From assembly GCA_964036665.1 (NCBI GenBank), contig OZ038531.1, positions 434,001 through 498,000 on the forward strand: a stretch of 64,000 nucleotides of DNA, given 5' to 3'. Positions within the stretch are counted from its first letter, which is position 1, and the number at the start of each line of letters is the position of its first letter. This document shows, piece by piece, positions 1-10,799 of this stretch. The notes under the pieces are model-generated. The model had not been told where the DNA came from and made no database searches. It saw nothing but the letters and a program-made list of their open reading frames with translations. The stretch is from Gordius sp. MW1 (lineage: Eukaryota; Nematomorpha; Gordioida; Gordea; Gordiidae). Both the position numbers and the translations under genes were made by a program.

Positions 1-162
1 CCTTTGTACCCTACGTCTTTTTGGTATTCAGCTCTTAAAATTGACTTTTTAACCATAGATATTTTAATTTAGTCGACTAACACGAAAGTTCGACTAAATA
101 AATCCCGATCTTTTTTGAATGCATTTCTTTTCTCACACTCAATCCCTTGTACATCATCGTAG

Positions 163-3100
163 CCGCTCACCTTATCTTCCTCCGATCAATCCCTGCTGTT
201 CTCCAACAAAGATCACCCCTGCAATAATAATAGTAACCAGCTGAAATCGAACGAAGCGCAGACTCAGCCGCAAACCCCGTTCCCTCCCAAAATCAGTTGG
301 GGCTTACCGAGTCAATTGCCTTGCGTCTACTCTCTCACCCGCCGATTAGACATCCCTTTTTGGCACAACATCGGCCTCTGTCCCGAACTGACTACCTACC
401 CCTGCAACGATATCATCAGAATTGCCAAAAATCTTAAGCGCTCCGCCGATCGCGAGGTAATTTAACCTCCTGTCCAACTCGGTTGTTTTTTTTATCATTT
501 TAATGGAACCGCTCAAAAACGACTAGCTATGACCGCTTGTTAGCTCGAACCCGTATATATCATTTATATTGTTGTAGCCCGACTGATTCATTTGATAAAT
601 TTTTGCAACTTGTCTAGCTTGTTGCTTTATAACCATAGTCTATGTTTATAACGGATAATTGGGAGCATGGGCGTAGAGGGGGGGGGGGGACAGGGAGGGG
701 CTGTTGCCTCCCTCTAAAGCCTCATTTGTTAAAATTTATAGCTAAAATTTCAAAAAATGATGATTTTGCCCCTCCTTAAATCATTATTGCCCCCCTCTAA
801 TCCAATGCTGGCTACGCCCTTGATTGGGAGTCTGGCTAAATTAATTCCCACAAACAATATTAATCAAAAAAGTGCCGATTTTGACTGATGAGCTAGTATA
901 AAATGTACATTTGAGAACAAATGATTTTACGTGTGTTTGGCTCATAGGTGACGCGTAATTTGAAGGTTATGATGTACTTGGATGCGGTCCTCTACTTCTT
1001 CTTGAACGGGGATTACATGCAAAACAAAAAATTTGATCTGACCGGCGCCCATAAAATCTACCACGACACGATGAACGTTTGCAGGTATACACCTTTTCTT
1101 TACTTCCAAATTATCGTTGTAATATATAAGTAATGCTAGTAAGGTTTGAAGTAATGGTGTCTCGGTCTATAGTATTTAACAGAGTCGGGCTTTATGTAAT
1201 TAACAATAAATTTGAAAAGTTTTTAGTATTGAGATCGGAAATATTGATTAATAAAAGGATCTATAATTCCCAAATAATGCTCCGATGATTCACTCTAAAT
1301 AATTTTGACTAGAACTATAAAGTTGAATCCGTGTCATTTAATTCAATCATAACATAAAACTGGGTATTGGAAGCGAAAGCATTTTCGATTAGATTAGTCG
1401 TTTGCTGACACAGTTGTTGAATGTCAAGAGGGATCGTTGCTTTGGGCGATTTCGCTCCTAAATTTTAAGGCCGATAAGATAAAGCATGTAGCTGGTTAAA
1501 AATTATAGCGTCAGCTGAGCCATAAATTAGCTCTTTGCGCAAGCTTATCTAAGTGTTTCCTTGACTTACCCCGAAATTTTTGTAATAATCAGTTTAATAG
1601 GGGAAATAATCTTGAAACCTCAATTTTTGCTTTCGCACCGTTTAATTCCGTAAACATTTCTTCAAACTTAATAAATGACTTTGCGTAGGCATATATCGGA
1701 TTTGGTGCAGAAAGAAATCAATAGCAACGTATCGGATAACACTGTTATGGATCAGATATTCGTAATACTAACGTAAGCACTCATTAAAACCATTCCCTTT
1801 TTATTCTCATCTTCGTTTTTTATATTTCAAATTGCCATATATGTGAAATAATAATTTTGTAGGCAAAAGATTCAAGCTTTGCTGTACATCAAGATGTTCC
1901 AATGCAAAAAGGAGCAGTGCCTGAGAAATCAACGCCTCCTTAATCAAGAATTCCCTAAGGTAATTTCCCCCAAACTTAACACTCACTCAATCGCTTTCTT
2001 GGTTAAGTTTTAATAAAACCAAAAACTTTATAACTGTTTGACTAAGGATGGAAATGTTAAAAAATCTTTGATTCAGCAAGTTTTTGCAATGCAACCTAAG
2101 TTAAAAACGAATCTAACTTTGATTTGTCCGGTCGTTTAGCTCTTCAGTCCAGCGCCGACAGCCTTTTTCCTGGGCATTAATTCGAGCCAAAATTATAGTT
2201 ACACCCAGGTGGATGGGTCTACGAATTTACTTAATCATCATTCTTCCTCGCCCGACCCATCTCCCGTCAGTAGCGTTGGGTCGGCTACCAATTACGGCGA
2301 AACCGGTGTTAAGGTAATTGATCGACATCAATAGTATCATGGGTGACATTGAATTATGGAAAATAGATTATTTAATTAATTAAAGTGGTCATTTTACGAG
2401 GGAATCCATTATTAGAGCTTTTTTTATATGTGGAGGGGGCCGGAGGCTTTTGCAGCTATCAGATGGGGGATCAGAAATTTATGCTATTTCACTTGAATGT
2501 TTGTTATACGAGGAAATTTAAGTTTAAGATATCACAAACATCTCAAAGTTTTAAATTATGATTTGTTTACTGAGCTTAGTTATATATGACTTCTTTAGTC
2601 TCATTTTTGAGTGCCGTTGCTTATTTTAAAATAAACCTTTAACGCCACATCAGTCCAATATTTAACTAAGGCGTTATACACGAAAATTGAACTTGTAGAA
2701 ATTGTCCACAAACCCCTCGAACTATAAAATTATGTTTTGTTTACTAAAGCTTTATTCCATATATATAAAAAAAAACTTTTAACGCTACATCAGACTAACC
2801 TGTCCGACACTGATCCCAAATCCATGAACCGTCTCATCCACCCGACCGTGCATCAGCAGCTGACTATGCTGGAAGGTGCGTTGATAAGTCATCACCTTTG
2901 GGATCTATCGGAAAACGGGATATCTACGCTGACTTCGCCTCCCGAACTATCATCTACCTCCAGTTACCCCAGGCACCTCATCTCTTCCAACCCCCATCCC
3001 AATTACAGGGGTAAGTGTAACATTGCTTACCCACATACCATCAGTTTCCACTAGAGACCTGCACGGGTAACCCGACCCGGACCCGATGTCAATTCGGGTT

Positions 3101-3670
3101 GAAATTTTAAATGTTTTCGGGTCGGCTTTGTGTTGAAAATTTTGGAAAAATTTCGGGTCAAGTTCGCGTTAAAAAACGTGCTTTTGCAGTTTTCTAGTTT
3201 CGCCTTTTTATTTGGTCCAGTAGTATTTAGTCAAAACTGTAGATAACAAAACACGACCTCGAGTCAATACTTCCTTCAGATACATTGGTTTTTGTCTGAG
3301 AGTGGGTAGGTTGAGCCTGGACAATAAGCTATTTTGATAGTCGATGTTTATACAACGACTAATTTATAGAGACTAAAGTCACAAGGTAAATTTTGTCTTA
3401 CGCGCGACAGATTGCTTCACGGAAATCCTGACCGTGTGTCGACAGCCCTTAACCCTGAATAGCTCGGTTTGGCACCTCGTGATTTACGTCAAATTCGCCT
3501 TGTACTACCTGGGCTATTGGCTCAACCCGACTTATTACGACCCCCAAACAACGATACCATCCGTTAACGCCTCAGCCCCACCACCCTCTTCCAACGGACT
3601 CAAAGATTTTCACAAAAAGAATAGACCTCCGCCGACCCATAAAGAGGTGGCCATCAACGGCAAATCTTGA
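163..3670 (+). CDS. AFF: AF4/FMR2 family protein (lilliputian/AFF-like), C-terminal exons
   Basis: Seven exons splice in phase: 163-456, 948-1084, 1689-1772, 1863-1959, 2140-2313, 2794-3010 and 3411-3670, which ends in TGA. All introns are GT-AG. The product matches the C-terminal homology domain of AF4/FMR2 proteins in order: AKNLKRSADRE, then LKVMMYLDAVLYF, then IQALLYIKMFQCKKEQ, then a Ser/Pro linker with SPDPSPVSSVGS, then LTMLEGALISHHLWDLSE, then a final helix around WHLVIYVKFALYYLGYWL. Vertebrate AFF4 has the same series of blocks. AFF proteins are nuclear scaffolds of the super elongation complex, and this domain mediates dimerisation. That role is known for the family and is not shown here. 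The first exon opens after an acceptor at 161-162, so the long N-terminal part lies left of the window. Upstream phase is open, and the exact 5' limit of exon 163-456 is the least certain point. Confidence 0.8.
666..822. mobile_element. hAT-type MITE copy 1, in an AFF intron
   Basis: A 157-bp element with imperfect terminal inverted repeats (CATGGGCGTAG at the left, CTACGCCCTTG at the right). An exact 8-bp duplication, ATTGGGAG, flanks it at 658-665 and 823-830. A long G-tract follows the left end and C-rich DNA precedes the right end. Eight-base target duplications and CA(T/G)-GGCGTAG-type termini are the hAT pattern. There is no coding capacity, so it depended on a transposase made elsewhere. 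Confidence 0.75.
3050..3180. repeat. Degenerate CCCGACCCG-rich repeat in an AFF intron
   Basis: Shortly after exon 2794-3010 the intron holds several close variants of CCCGACCCG and its complement CGGGTCGG, separated by AT-rich DNA. It looks like a decayed interspersed repeat. No family is assigned. Confidence 0.3.
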
Positions 3671-4909
3671 ATCCTCAAACGAAATAACATTCTCGGGCAC
3701 TCCATATCTAAACAACTCTTGCTTCGGTTGAGTAGCGAGATATCCTTTAATTTGCTCAAACACAACACGCATACACCACCTATAAACACACACCACCCGT
3801 ATTAACATAGCACTCCCCCTTCCGCCCCTTGTTTATTGGGCACACCACCCGAGCCGGGATATTACTACCCCATTATTATTGTACGACGATACGGGAAATG
3901 CAAAATATTTTAGTTAGTTCAATTATTATGAAAAACAACCTATCTCGCACGGTAGGTATTAGGTTGATTTTTAGTTTGGCTTACCATTATGCAATACTTA
4001 TTACAATTCCAACCCCCCCCCCCCTTTCCCTTCATGTCCTCTCCTCATTTGACGGGGGTGGATTATTATGGTGCGCTCCCTTATTTATTAAGATAGATCC
4101 AATCTCTAATGACGTGATTATTATGACCACATTCACACACATTTATTCCACCCACACGCGAGCGCCAACGCAATTAAACACGGTAGTTACTTCTAATCTA
4201 TCGTAGGCTCGTGGGGTCATTCTTGTCCTGATTTAATATAATTCTTCCTCCTTTAGTTATTACACCTTATTTATACAAAAAACACAGCACCCTCCCTCCC
4301 ACTTATTTCCCTCCATCTTCACAAAGTTATCATCTAATATACACACATATATATATATTAATTATACATAAACATCATACCCCACATATTTATTTAATCG
4401 TATCCTATTTTTGGTATGCTCGAGTGTATTAATTGATTTCGCCCGATAATCACCCCCCTTCCCCCCAAACCTTACCCAATTATTATTTTATATATATATA
4501 TAAGCGCGCGTATTTTGGGTGGGGTACATGACATCATGGTATTCATCATTTTTTTGGGGGCATCTTTGATCATGATTATTTAAGCCATGGACGTGTTATT
4601 ATGTAATAATAATATTATTAGATACGATTATATTAATTATGATGATAATAATAACGATACGTTTTTGACACTCAAAATTATTCCTTCGACCTAGAGACTA
4701 TTTTAGAAATCAAAATTATACAACACCACAGTTGACCCGTAATATAGATGATCAACCTGTCTATTCTTACTTCCCCCCCCCCCTTTATTCAAAATAACCC
4801 TATCAATTTTCCCCATATACAATGACAACTGTCCTCCTCCATGCACTCATAATCCTTCACCACACCCGTCGATTTTATATGCCATATTTTTATACCCAAA
4901 GTCAATAAA
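3671..4909 (+). other. Probable 3'UTR and poly(A) signal of the AFF-like gene
   Basis: About 1.2 kb follows the TGA at 3668-3670 without a convincing coding region. It is rich in ATT/ATA runs and C-tracts, and an AATAAA hexamer sits at 4904-4909. Short open frames here lack splice context and family resemblance. Transcript extent is inferred. Confidence 0.4.
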
Positions 4910-6227
4910 AATAGCAAAGTTTCATTTGGTTTTTCTTGGTCATATTTGGCAATACAGATTGACTGTATAAACTTTAAGCTTTGCCATTCATCTCGAACTT
5001 AAATTAAGATAGACAAGTTGCCCCAAAAAACAATAATGGAATTTGCCAGGTGGGAGAAAATAAAGCCAACCAGTGGTCATTTGAGAGTATTTGCGAACGA
5101 AAACCCATATAAGTTTCCACAAAAATTATTCATAAAGTACAAGTTTGACAGGACGGACAGACAACCAAGAGCGGATTGGCTCTTTCCTACACATCTATTG
5201 TAATTTTAAAAATATATTTCTTATTCGGGCATTTCAAATCAGAAAATGAGATTGATAAAAATTAACATTTTTAATAGTATCTTTTCTGTTACTCTACATA
5301 TAAAATCATGTCTTGTAATGAACTCTGTTCAATTAATTCGGTTTGGTGGATTGATTAAATAAGCATAATGAATAAAATAAGCAATTTAATATCATTTATA
5401 ATATTAATTTACCAGTTTAATCCATACAAAGGGCCACCATTTTGCAACACATTAGCTGCGGGCTAAACAGTTTATTTAGCTAAATTTATAATTTCGAGTT
5501 GTAAAGAGGGAGGGGCAAAATGATGCTTTTAAAATTTTAGTCATTAATAACATTCAGATTTTTTGTTTTATGGTGGCGGGCGAAGATTTTCACTAAAACT
5601 AAGTCTCAAATGCTAAATTTAACTTTCGATCATTTTGCTCTTTTATAATAACTAATTGTGTTGTTTGATCATTTTTATAATTGTTTTTAATTGTAAATTA
5701 ACAATTGTTAAAACCAATTTTCTATGCTTTAAAACCAAGCAGAAACTGTTTTTTATTTGAATAAAATAATTATGGATTGCAATTTAATAAGCTACGTTAG
5801 TTGTTATGCTTAAAAGGCATGAAGTTTAATATCTCTAAAGTCACTTTGCATCTTTTTGTTTTTTGAGCAAAATATATCAAAGCAAAAATTCTAAAAGCCT
5901 TTATTTTACTAGTTATTACGCTAATAACTTGTTCATGACAACACAGTTTAACAAGAAAAATCGACCGGCAAACTGTTTGCAGATTTTGGTAGAGTTTTTC
6001 GCGGGAAACACGAATTAAATTCTAATTTTTCCCTATACATCATTTTTGAAATATTTGTTGTCAAAGTTGCCAAAAACTGCTATTTTGGCGTTTTGAAACC
6101 TAACTTGCAAATTAATCGGTAAAATTTTTATTAATAAATATGACTTATAATCTCTTTAACAATCTAAAATAAAATTAAAGTTTTTATACTCAAAATTTTG
6201 AAGTTATTATTGTCTGTATGCCGTTTT
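4910..6227. other. Intergenic DNA without a recognised gene
   Basis: AT-rich DNA with simple A/T runs. The short open frame near 5018-5203 has no domain, start context or splice support. I see no RNA gene or repeat ends before the element at 6228. Confidence 0.4.
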
Positions 6228-6731
6228 CATGGGCGTACCCAGAAGGGGGGGGCGGCTGCCCCCCCCCCTAATTAGCCAGCGAGCGCAGGGAGCGCGGCTG
6301 CCACCCCACCCCCCTAATTAGCCAGGAAGGGCAGGGGGCGTGGCTGCCCCCCCCTAATTTAAAAAAAAAAATTTAATTATGTTTTGCCCCCCCCCCCTGT
6401 TTGAACTTAACTCAAATTAATAAAGATGCTTATTTGCAAATTTACACATAAATTTAAATTTGAGATTATTACTAGTTGCGATTGTGTTTGTGTAGTCTAG
6501 TCATCATTTATTTCCTATTCCTAATTTTTTTTTGGTCGCAGAAATATTTTTAAATAGTCAAGTTCTTTTTTTTTTGGTCGCAGGAAAATTTTTGAATAGT
6601 CAAGTTCTTTTTTTTTTTGGTCGCAGGAAAATTTTTGAATAGTCAAGTTCTTTTTTTGGTCTCAGGAAAATTTTTGATCAAGCAAGTTTAATCTGCCCCC
6701 CCCCCTAATTCAAAACCTGGGTACGCCCATG
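6228..6731. mobile_element. hAT-type MITE copy 2, long form with internal tandem repeats
   Basis: A 504-bp element from CATGGGCGTACCCAG to CTGGGTACGCCCATG. An exact 8-bp duplication, GCCGTTTT, flanks it at 6220-6227 and 6732-6739. Inside, a C-tract block with CTAATTAGCCAG is repeated at the left. At the right, about 6530-6690, a unit of roughly 43 bp containing GGTCGCAGGAAAATTTTTGA recurs about four times after T-runs. It is longer than the other copies because of these expansions and is non-coding. Confidence 0.8.
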
Positions 6732-6739
6732 GCCGTTTT

Positions 6740-7314
6740 ATTTATTCAGGCGCAGGTAACTAGAGTATACCTGTTAAATATAGTGGTATTTTAGAAAAAT
6801 GGCTGTTATGTTAAAACAATTCGCGATAATTTATATTATTGTTCGGAAGTTTTGTCATTGTTTGCGCACCTGGTAAGCCAGAATCAAAACTTTAATTGAA
6901 AAGGAGCCTAATAAATTAACTTCATGATATATTCTTATTTTAAAATATGTGTCTGTGGGAGATTTAAATTAAATTTATTATATATTTCTACAATATTACC
7001 CGCCCCCCCCCCCCTTATTTTTAAATAAATCATATCTATACTATTAACTTTGTTTCAATTAATTTAATTAACCTGATGCTTATTTTTGTTGATATTTGGC
7101 TAAATGTTTGGGATGATAAGGGCTGATTGGCCAAAATAATAATTCGGATCTGGCAAGGCAAGTCGGCAGCTCTAATGACAAATAGAGTTTGAGCGGTCAT
7201 TTTAGTTATAACGTCAGGCTAGGCCGGGCTCGTCAGGCAAATGCAGGAAGATTCATCGCTTTAAAAACTACTTTTTCATAGGTCAATCGAGACATCTATA
7301 GTGAGTATCAAAAC
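6740..7314. other. Intergenic DNA left of the Penelope array
   Basis: AT-rich DNA with a C-tract near 6998-7014. No gene is recognised. A possible mini-exon between an acceptor and the GTGAGT at about 7300 cannot be supported on its own. Confidence 0.3.
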
Positions 7315-7326
7315 ATATATTTACTT
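7315..7326. repeat. 12-bp target site duplication, left
   Basis: ATATATTTACTT immediately left of the array is identical to 28957-28968. The last T could also belong to the element. Confidence 0.75.
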
Positions 7327-7446
7327 GTATTTATGTACTATCAATCCATTATAATTTATAAAGTTAGTTTCCAATAATGGTAGTTTAGGATTGATAAAAT
7401 GCGAGGGTGGAAATGGGTTTAGATATTTCGGTCGTCCAGCGACCAT
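7327..7446 (-). mobile_element. Penelope-like unit, partial start only (left edge)
   Basis: The minus-strand frame opens at MVAGRPKYL (ATG at 7444-7446) and stays identical to the full units for about 40 codons. It is cut at 7327, where target DNA begins. It is the terminal partial unit that gives the tandem its pseudo-LTR form. Confidence 0.8.
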
Positions 7447-7843
7447 TATCAATAAAAAAAAAAAAAAGAGAAAAAAAAAAGAGAGAAAAAAAGGTAACAT
7501 ACAAGTGATGTGAATTACCAATGAACGAGAAGGTGTCGACAAGTTTTAATTTATAAACAAAAATAATGAAATCTAGTTGAAATAGGAGGGTGAATAATAG
7601 CGAACACCGGTTGGAACAAGAGAGTTAACACTTATGAAATAGTGGGATAAACAAATTTAAGATAAAGATGGGGTAAACAACTTTAAGATAAAGGATAAGG
7701 TAAAATACAAAAGGGGATTATAAAAATGAAGCAATAGCAACTATAAGAATAGTGTAAAGGATGGCAATTACAAAATAAGGCGGTTACGAAACAATAGGGG
7801 AAAGACAAAAGGGTAATAGGGTGTGTATAGTGATAACAGGTAG

Positions 7844-10402
7844 TTATAGAGGAAGGTGTGGGTGTATGTGTTTGTAATTTCTGAATTGTCCTGGTTGATC
7901 ATTGATTTGGGGCTTGAGGCGGTCGATTAGAACGCTTTCGATGAATTTTCTTTCTTTGTTATACTGAGATCGGTAGAGGACAGTCGGGTTGTCCCAGTCG
8001 ATGGTATGTTGGTTTTGTAGAGAGTGTTCTGCTACGGCGGAGTGGGTCGCGCATCGTGTCAGCGGGGCTTTGTGTTCTTTAATTCTTTCAGCTAAGGTTC
8101 TCTTTGTTTCTCCCACGTAAAATTGGTTGCAATCGGCGCAGGAGATTTTATATATTAAATTAGAGATATAATTTTTATCGGTTATGTTATTAATAGGTTT
8201 TATGAGTGCAAATAGGTTGGATGATGTTTTCTGAGAAAACTTAAAATTATCTATATTATGTTTGTGAAAAATTTTATTTAATTCCTTGAGGAAATTATTA
8301 TTAAGACTTCGGTGGAAAGGTATGGATATATAATGGTTTACTTTAGATTTTATTATTGTGGGGGGATTCGCTCCTGATATTAATTTATTTTTAATGTTTG
8401 TCAGCAGGTCGAGTGGGTAGTTGAGGTCTAAAAATCTTTGTGTTATCTTGTCAACTTCAACAATCCTATCACACTCTCGAGAGCAATGAGATATTGCTCT
8501 TTTAATCATCATTCTAAATGTGTTTATTTTAAATGAAGAGGGGGAATGGCTGTGCCATGGTATATACTGATAGGAATCAGTAGGTTTATGGTAAACTGTT
8601 GTGATGATCTCTTTATTTAAATTATGGAGGGTTAAATCTAGAAATGGTAACTGATTATTTGATTCTATTTCAACTGTAAAAATAATGTTTTTATGGAATG
8701 AATTTAATGTTTTTAAAAAATCATCTAAGTCATTAGTTAGGTTATGAGGCCAAATACATAAAATGTCATCAACATATCTGGCATAAAAAGGAGGGAATAA
8801 TTTAGAGGATTGTATGTAGGACTCTAATTCGTTGAGAAAAATGTTGGCAATTAGGGGTGCGAGGGGGTTGCCCATAGCAGTGCCATCAATTTGGTCATAA
8901 TTTATATTATTAAACTGAAAGTTATTTGTTGTGCAAAAATTTAATAGCTCTTTAAATACTGATTTAGTGAAAGGAGGCTGTTCAAGTCTATCATAGATTT
9001 TTACACAATAATTTTTAGCAGAATCTAAAGGAATATTGGTAAATAATGACTGAATATCAAAGCTTACAAGGGAAAATGAAGTCGGTAAACTACAGTGTTT
9101 TAATCGATTAATTAGATCTAAAGAGTTTTTTAAAATTAATGGTGAAGATACATGTGGTTGCAATATTGATACAAGGTGCTGGCTTAGATTAAAATTGTAG
9201 GAGTTATAAGATGACACAATTGGTCTTAAAGGAATTAAAGGTTTATGAATTTTGGGTAACCCATAAATTAGAGGAGTGCGAGATGTGGACGGTCTTAACT
9301 TCCAGTATAAGGAGGTGCTGATTTGATTATCTTTTGAAAGATTTAATAAGAAGGTTTGTAACTTTTTTTCACGGGCATTAGTAGGGTTTCTTTTCAATTC
9401 CTTAAATAAAGTATTGTCTTTTAAAATATCAAACATTTTTTTGTTATAATCATCTGTGTTCAGAACTACTAGTTGACCACCTTTGTCTGATTTACAAATT
9501 CTTATATTAACATTGGATTTCAATGACTTAACAACTGAAAAAACTTTCTTATCTTTAATTAATTTCGATTTGTTAACTTTCAAAGGGCAGTCATTATTTA
9601 AGGTGTTAGATAAAAAAGATTCTAATGAGTTTCTTAAATGTAAATTGTCTGGATGTTGTTTTTCTATAGTGGTTAGAATGTTATTAAAGCTGTTCAATGT
9701 AGGTAGTAATTTGAGTTTATTGTTGTCAAGACAGAATTTAGGTCCAAGATTAAGCAAATTGATTTGAGATTGATTAAAGTTAGTGCTTGACAAATTTAAA
9801 AATGCTGGTTTATTGTTATATGCTTTAGGTTTATTTTCTATTGATACCGAGGGTTTCTTGATGGGAAGGGAAGAAAAAGTTTTCTGTTTAACTAAATTAT
9901 CTAACTTTTTTAAAATTGTTTGAGCTGGATAAAACATTTTATTGTAGGCTAAAATGTTTGCGTACTTTATAAAAACATTATAAAAGTCTTTATTATTAGT
10001 AAATAATAAATTTTGAAGATCAAAGAGTTTATAAGAAAGAGTGAGTTTGCTAAAATAAAGGTTAGTAATTTCGCATTTAATCAAATCATTCTTAAAATTG
10101 AAAATTACTTTAGAGTTAAAAATGTTATTAGGCATTTTTATATTATCAATAAATGAAGGTATAATATTTAGATTAAGACAGGTTTTAAGAAAAATAATTT
10201 TATTATGCAAAGTATAGAATTTTAGTAAAAATTTAATAAAGTCAAAGTATAATTTCTTACTTTTACCACAAGTATATTGAATGTATTTATGTACTATCAA
10301 TCCATTATAATTTATAAAGTTAGTTTCCAATAATGGTAGTTTAGGATTGATAAAATGCGAGGGTGGAAATGGGTTTAGATATTTCGGTCGTCCAGCGACC
10401 AT
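7844..10402 (-). CDS. Penelope-like RT/GIY-YIG polyprotein, unit 1
   Basis: 852 residues from MVAGRPKYL. The reverse transcriptase core carries GLPKIHKP (about 381-388), RPIVSS (393), SFDIQSLFTNIP (447), AMGNPLAPLIAN (509) and the catalytic YVDDIL (543-548), then FLDLTL (587). The C-terminal endonuclease has LIYKISC (749), a CADC pair, YVGETKR (762), an Arg in TLAERIKEH and the acidic RKFIES (818), matching GIY-YIG catalytic positions. An N-terminal SDKGGQLVVLN block (305) is typical of the family. The frame is open a further 32 codons upstream to 10498, through a polypyrimidine tract whose length differs between units, so the ATG after the tract is preferred. This unit alone has Val where the others have Ile in SK(V/I)NHYISIP. 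Expected role: target-primed reverse transcription. Confidence 0.9.
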   Translation of the reverse strand: MVAGRPKYLNPFPPSHFINPKLPLLETNFINYNGLIVHKYIQYTCGKSKKLYFDFIKFLLKFYTLHNKIIFLKTCLNLNIIPSFIDNIKMPNNIFNSKVIFNFKNDLIKCEITNLYFSKLTLSYKLFDLQNLLFTNNKDFYNVFIKYANILAYNKMFYPAQTILKKLDNLVKQKTFSSLPIKKPSVSIENKPKAYNNKPAFLNLSSTNFNQSQINLLNLGPKFCLDNNKLKLLPTLNSFNNILTTIEKQHPDNLHLRNSLESFLSNTLNNDCPLKVNKSKLIKDKKVFSVVKSLKSNVNIRICKSDKGGQLVVLNTDDYNKKMFDILKDNTLFKELKRNPTNAREKKLQTFLLNLSKDNQISTSLYWKLRPSTSRTPLIYGLPKIHKPLIPLRPIVSSYNSYNFNLSQHLVSILQPHVSSPLILKNSLDLINRLKHCSLPTSFSLVSFDIQSLFTNIPLDSAKNYCVKIYDRLEQPPFTKSVFKELLNFCTTNNFQFNNINYDQIDGTAMGNPLAPLIANIFLNELESYIQSSKLFPPFYARYVDDILCIWPHNLTNDLDDFLKTLNSFHKNIIFTVEIESNNQLPFLDLTLHNLNKEIITTVYHKPTDSYQYIPWHSHSPSSFKINTFRMMIKRAISHCSRECDRIVEVDKITQRFLDLNYPLDLLTNIKNKLISGANPPTIIKSKVNHYISIPFHRSLNNNFLKELNKIFHKHNIDNFKFSQKTSSNLFALIKPINNITDKNYISNLIYKISCADCNQFYVGETKRTLAERIKEHKAPLTRCATHSAVAEHSLQNQHTIDWDNPTVLYRSQYNKERKFIESVLIDRLKPQINDQPGQFRNYKHIHPHLPL

Positions 10403-10799
10403 TATCAATAAAAAAAAAAAAAAGAGAAAAAAAAAAGAGAGAAAAAAAGGTAACATACAAGTGATGTGAATTACCAATGAACGAGAAGGTGTCGACAAGT
10501 TTTAATTTATAAACAAAAATAATGAAATCTAGTTGAAATAGGAGGGTGAATAATAGCGAACACCGGTTGGAACAAGAGAGTTAACACTTATGAAATAGTG
10601 GGATAAACAAATTTAAGATAAAGATGGGGTAAACAACTTTAAGATAAAGGATAAGGTAAAATACAAAAGGGGATTATAAAAATGAAGCAATAGCAACTAT
10701 AAGAATAGTGTAAAGGATGGCAATTACAAAATAAGGCGGTTACGAAACAATAGGGGAAAGACAAAAGGGTAATAGGGTGTGTATAGTGATAACAGGTAG
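10403..10799 (-). other. Spacer between tandem Penelope units
   Basis: 397 bp joins the stop of one unit (10800) to the ATG of the next (10402). It must hold the 3' and 5' non-coding parts of the element. On the coding strand it is T/C-rich and ends in two long T-runs broken by CTC just before TATTGATAATG. Equivalent spacers lie at 7447-7843, 13359-13759, 16319-16715, 19275-19676, 22552-22948, 25507-25908 and 28467-28864. Their lengths vary by up to 5 bp, mainly in the T-runs. Confidence 0.7.

Noticed and set aside
5018-5203. 61-residue open frame right of the AFF gene
   Set aside because: No domain, splice sites or similarity, and AT-rich DNA yields such frames by chance.
9483-9767. 94-residue plus-strand frame repeated in every Penelope unit
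   Set aside because: It is antisense to the Penelope coding sequence and identical in all units only because the units are identical.
10370-10410. Hammerhead-ribozyme-like fold at the Penelope ORF start (GGTCG-CTGGA-CGACC hairpin followed by GAAA)
   Set aside because: Penelope pseudo-LTRs are known to carry hammerheads, but the required CUGANGA core is not present. The bases before the stem read TTGATAAT, with core changes and an extra base. The hairpin is also coding.
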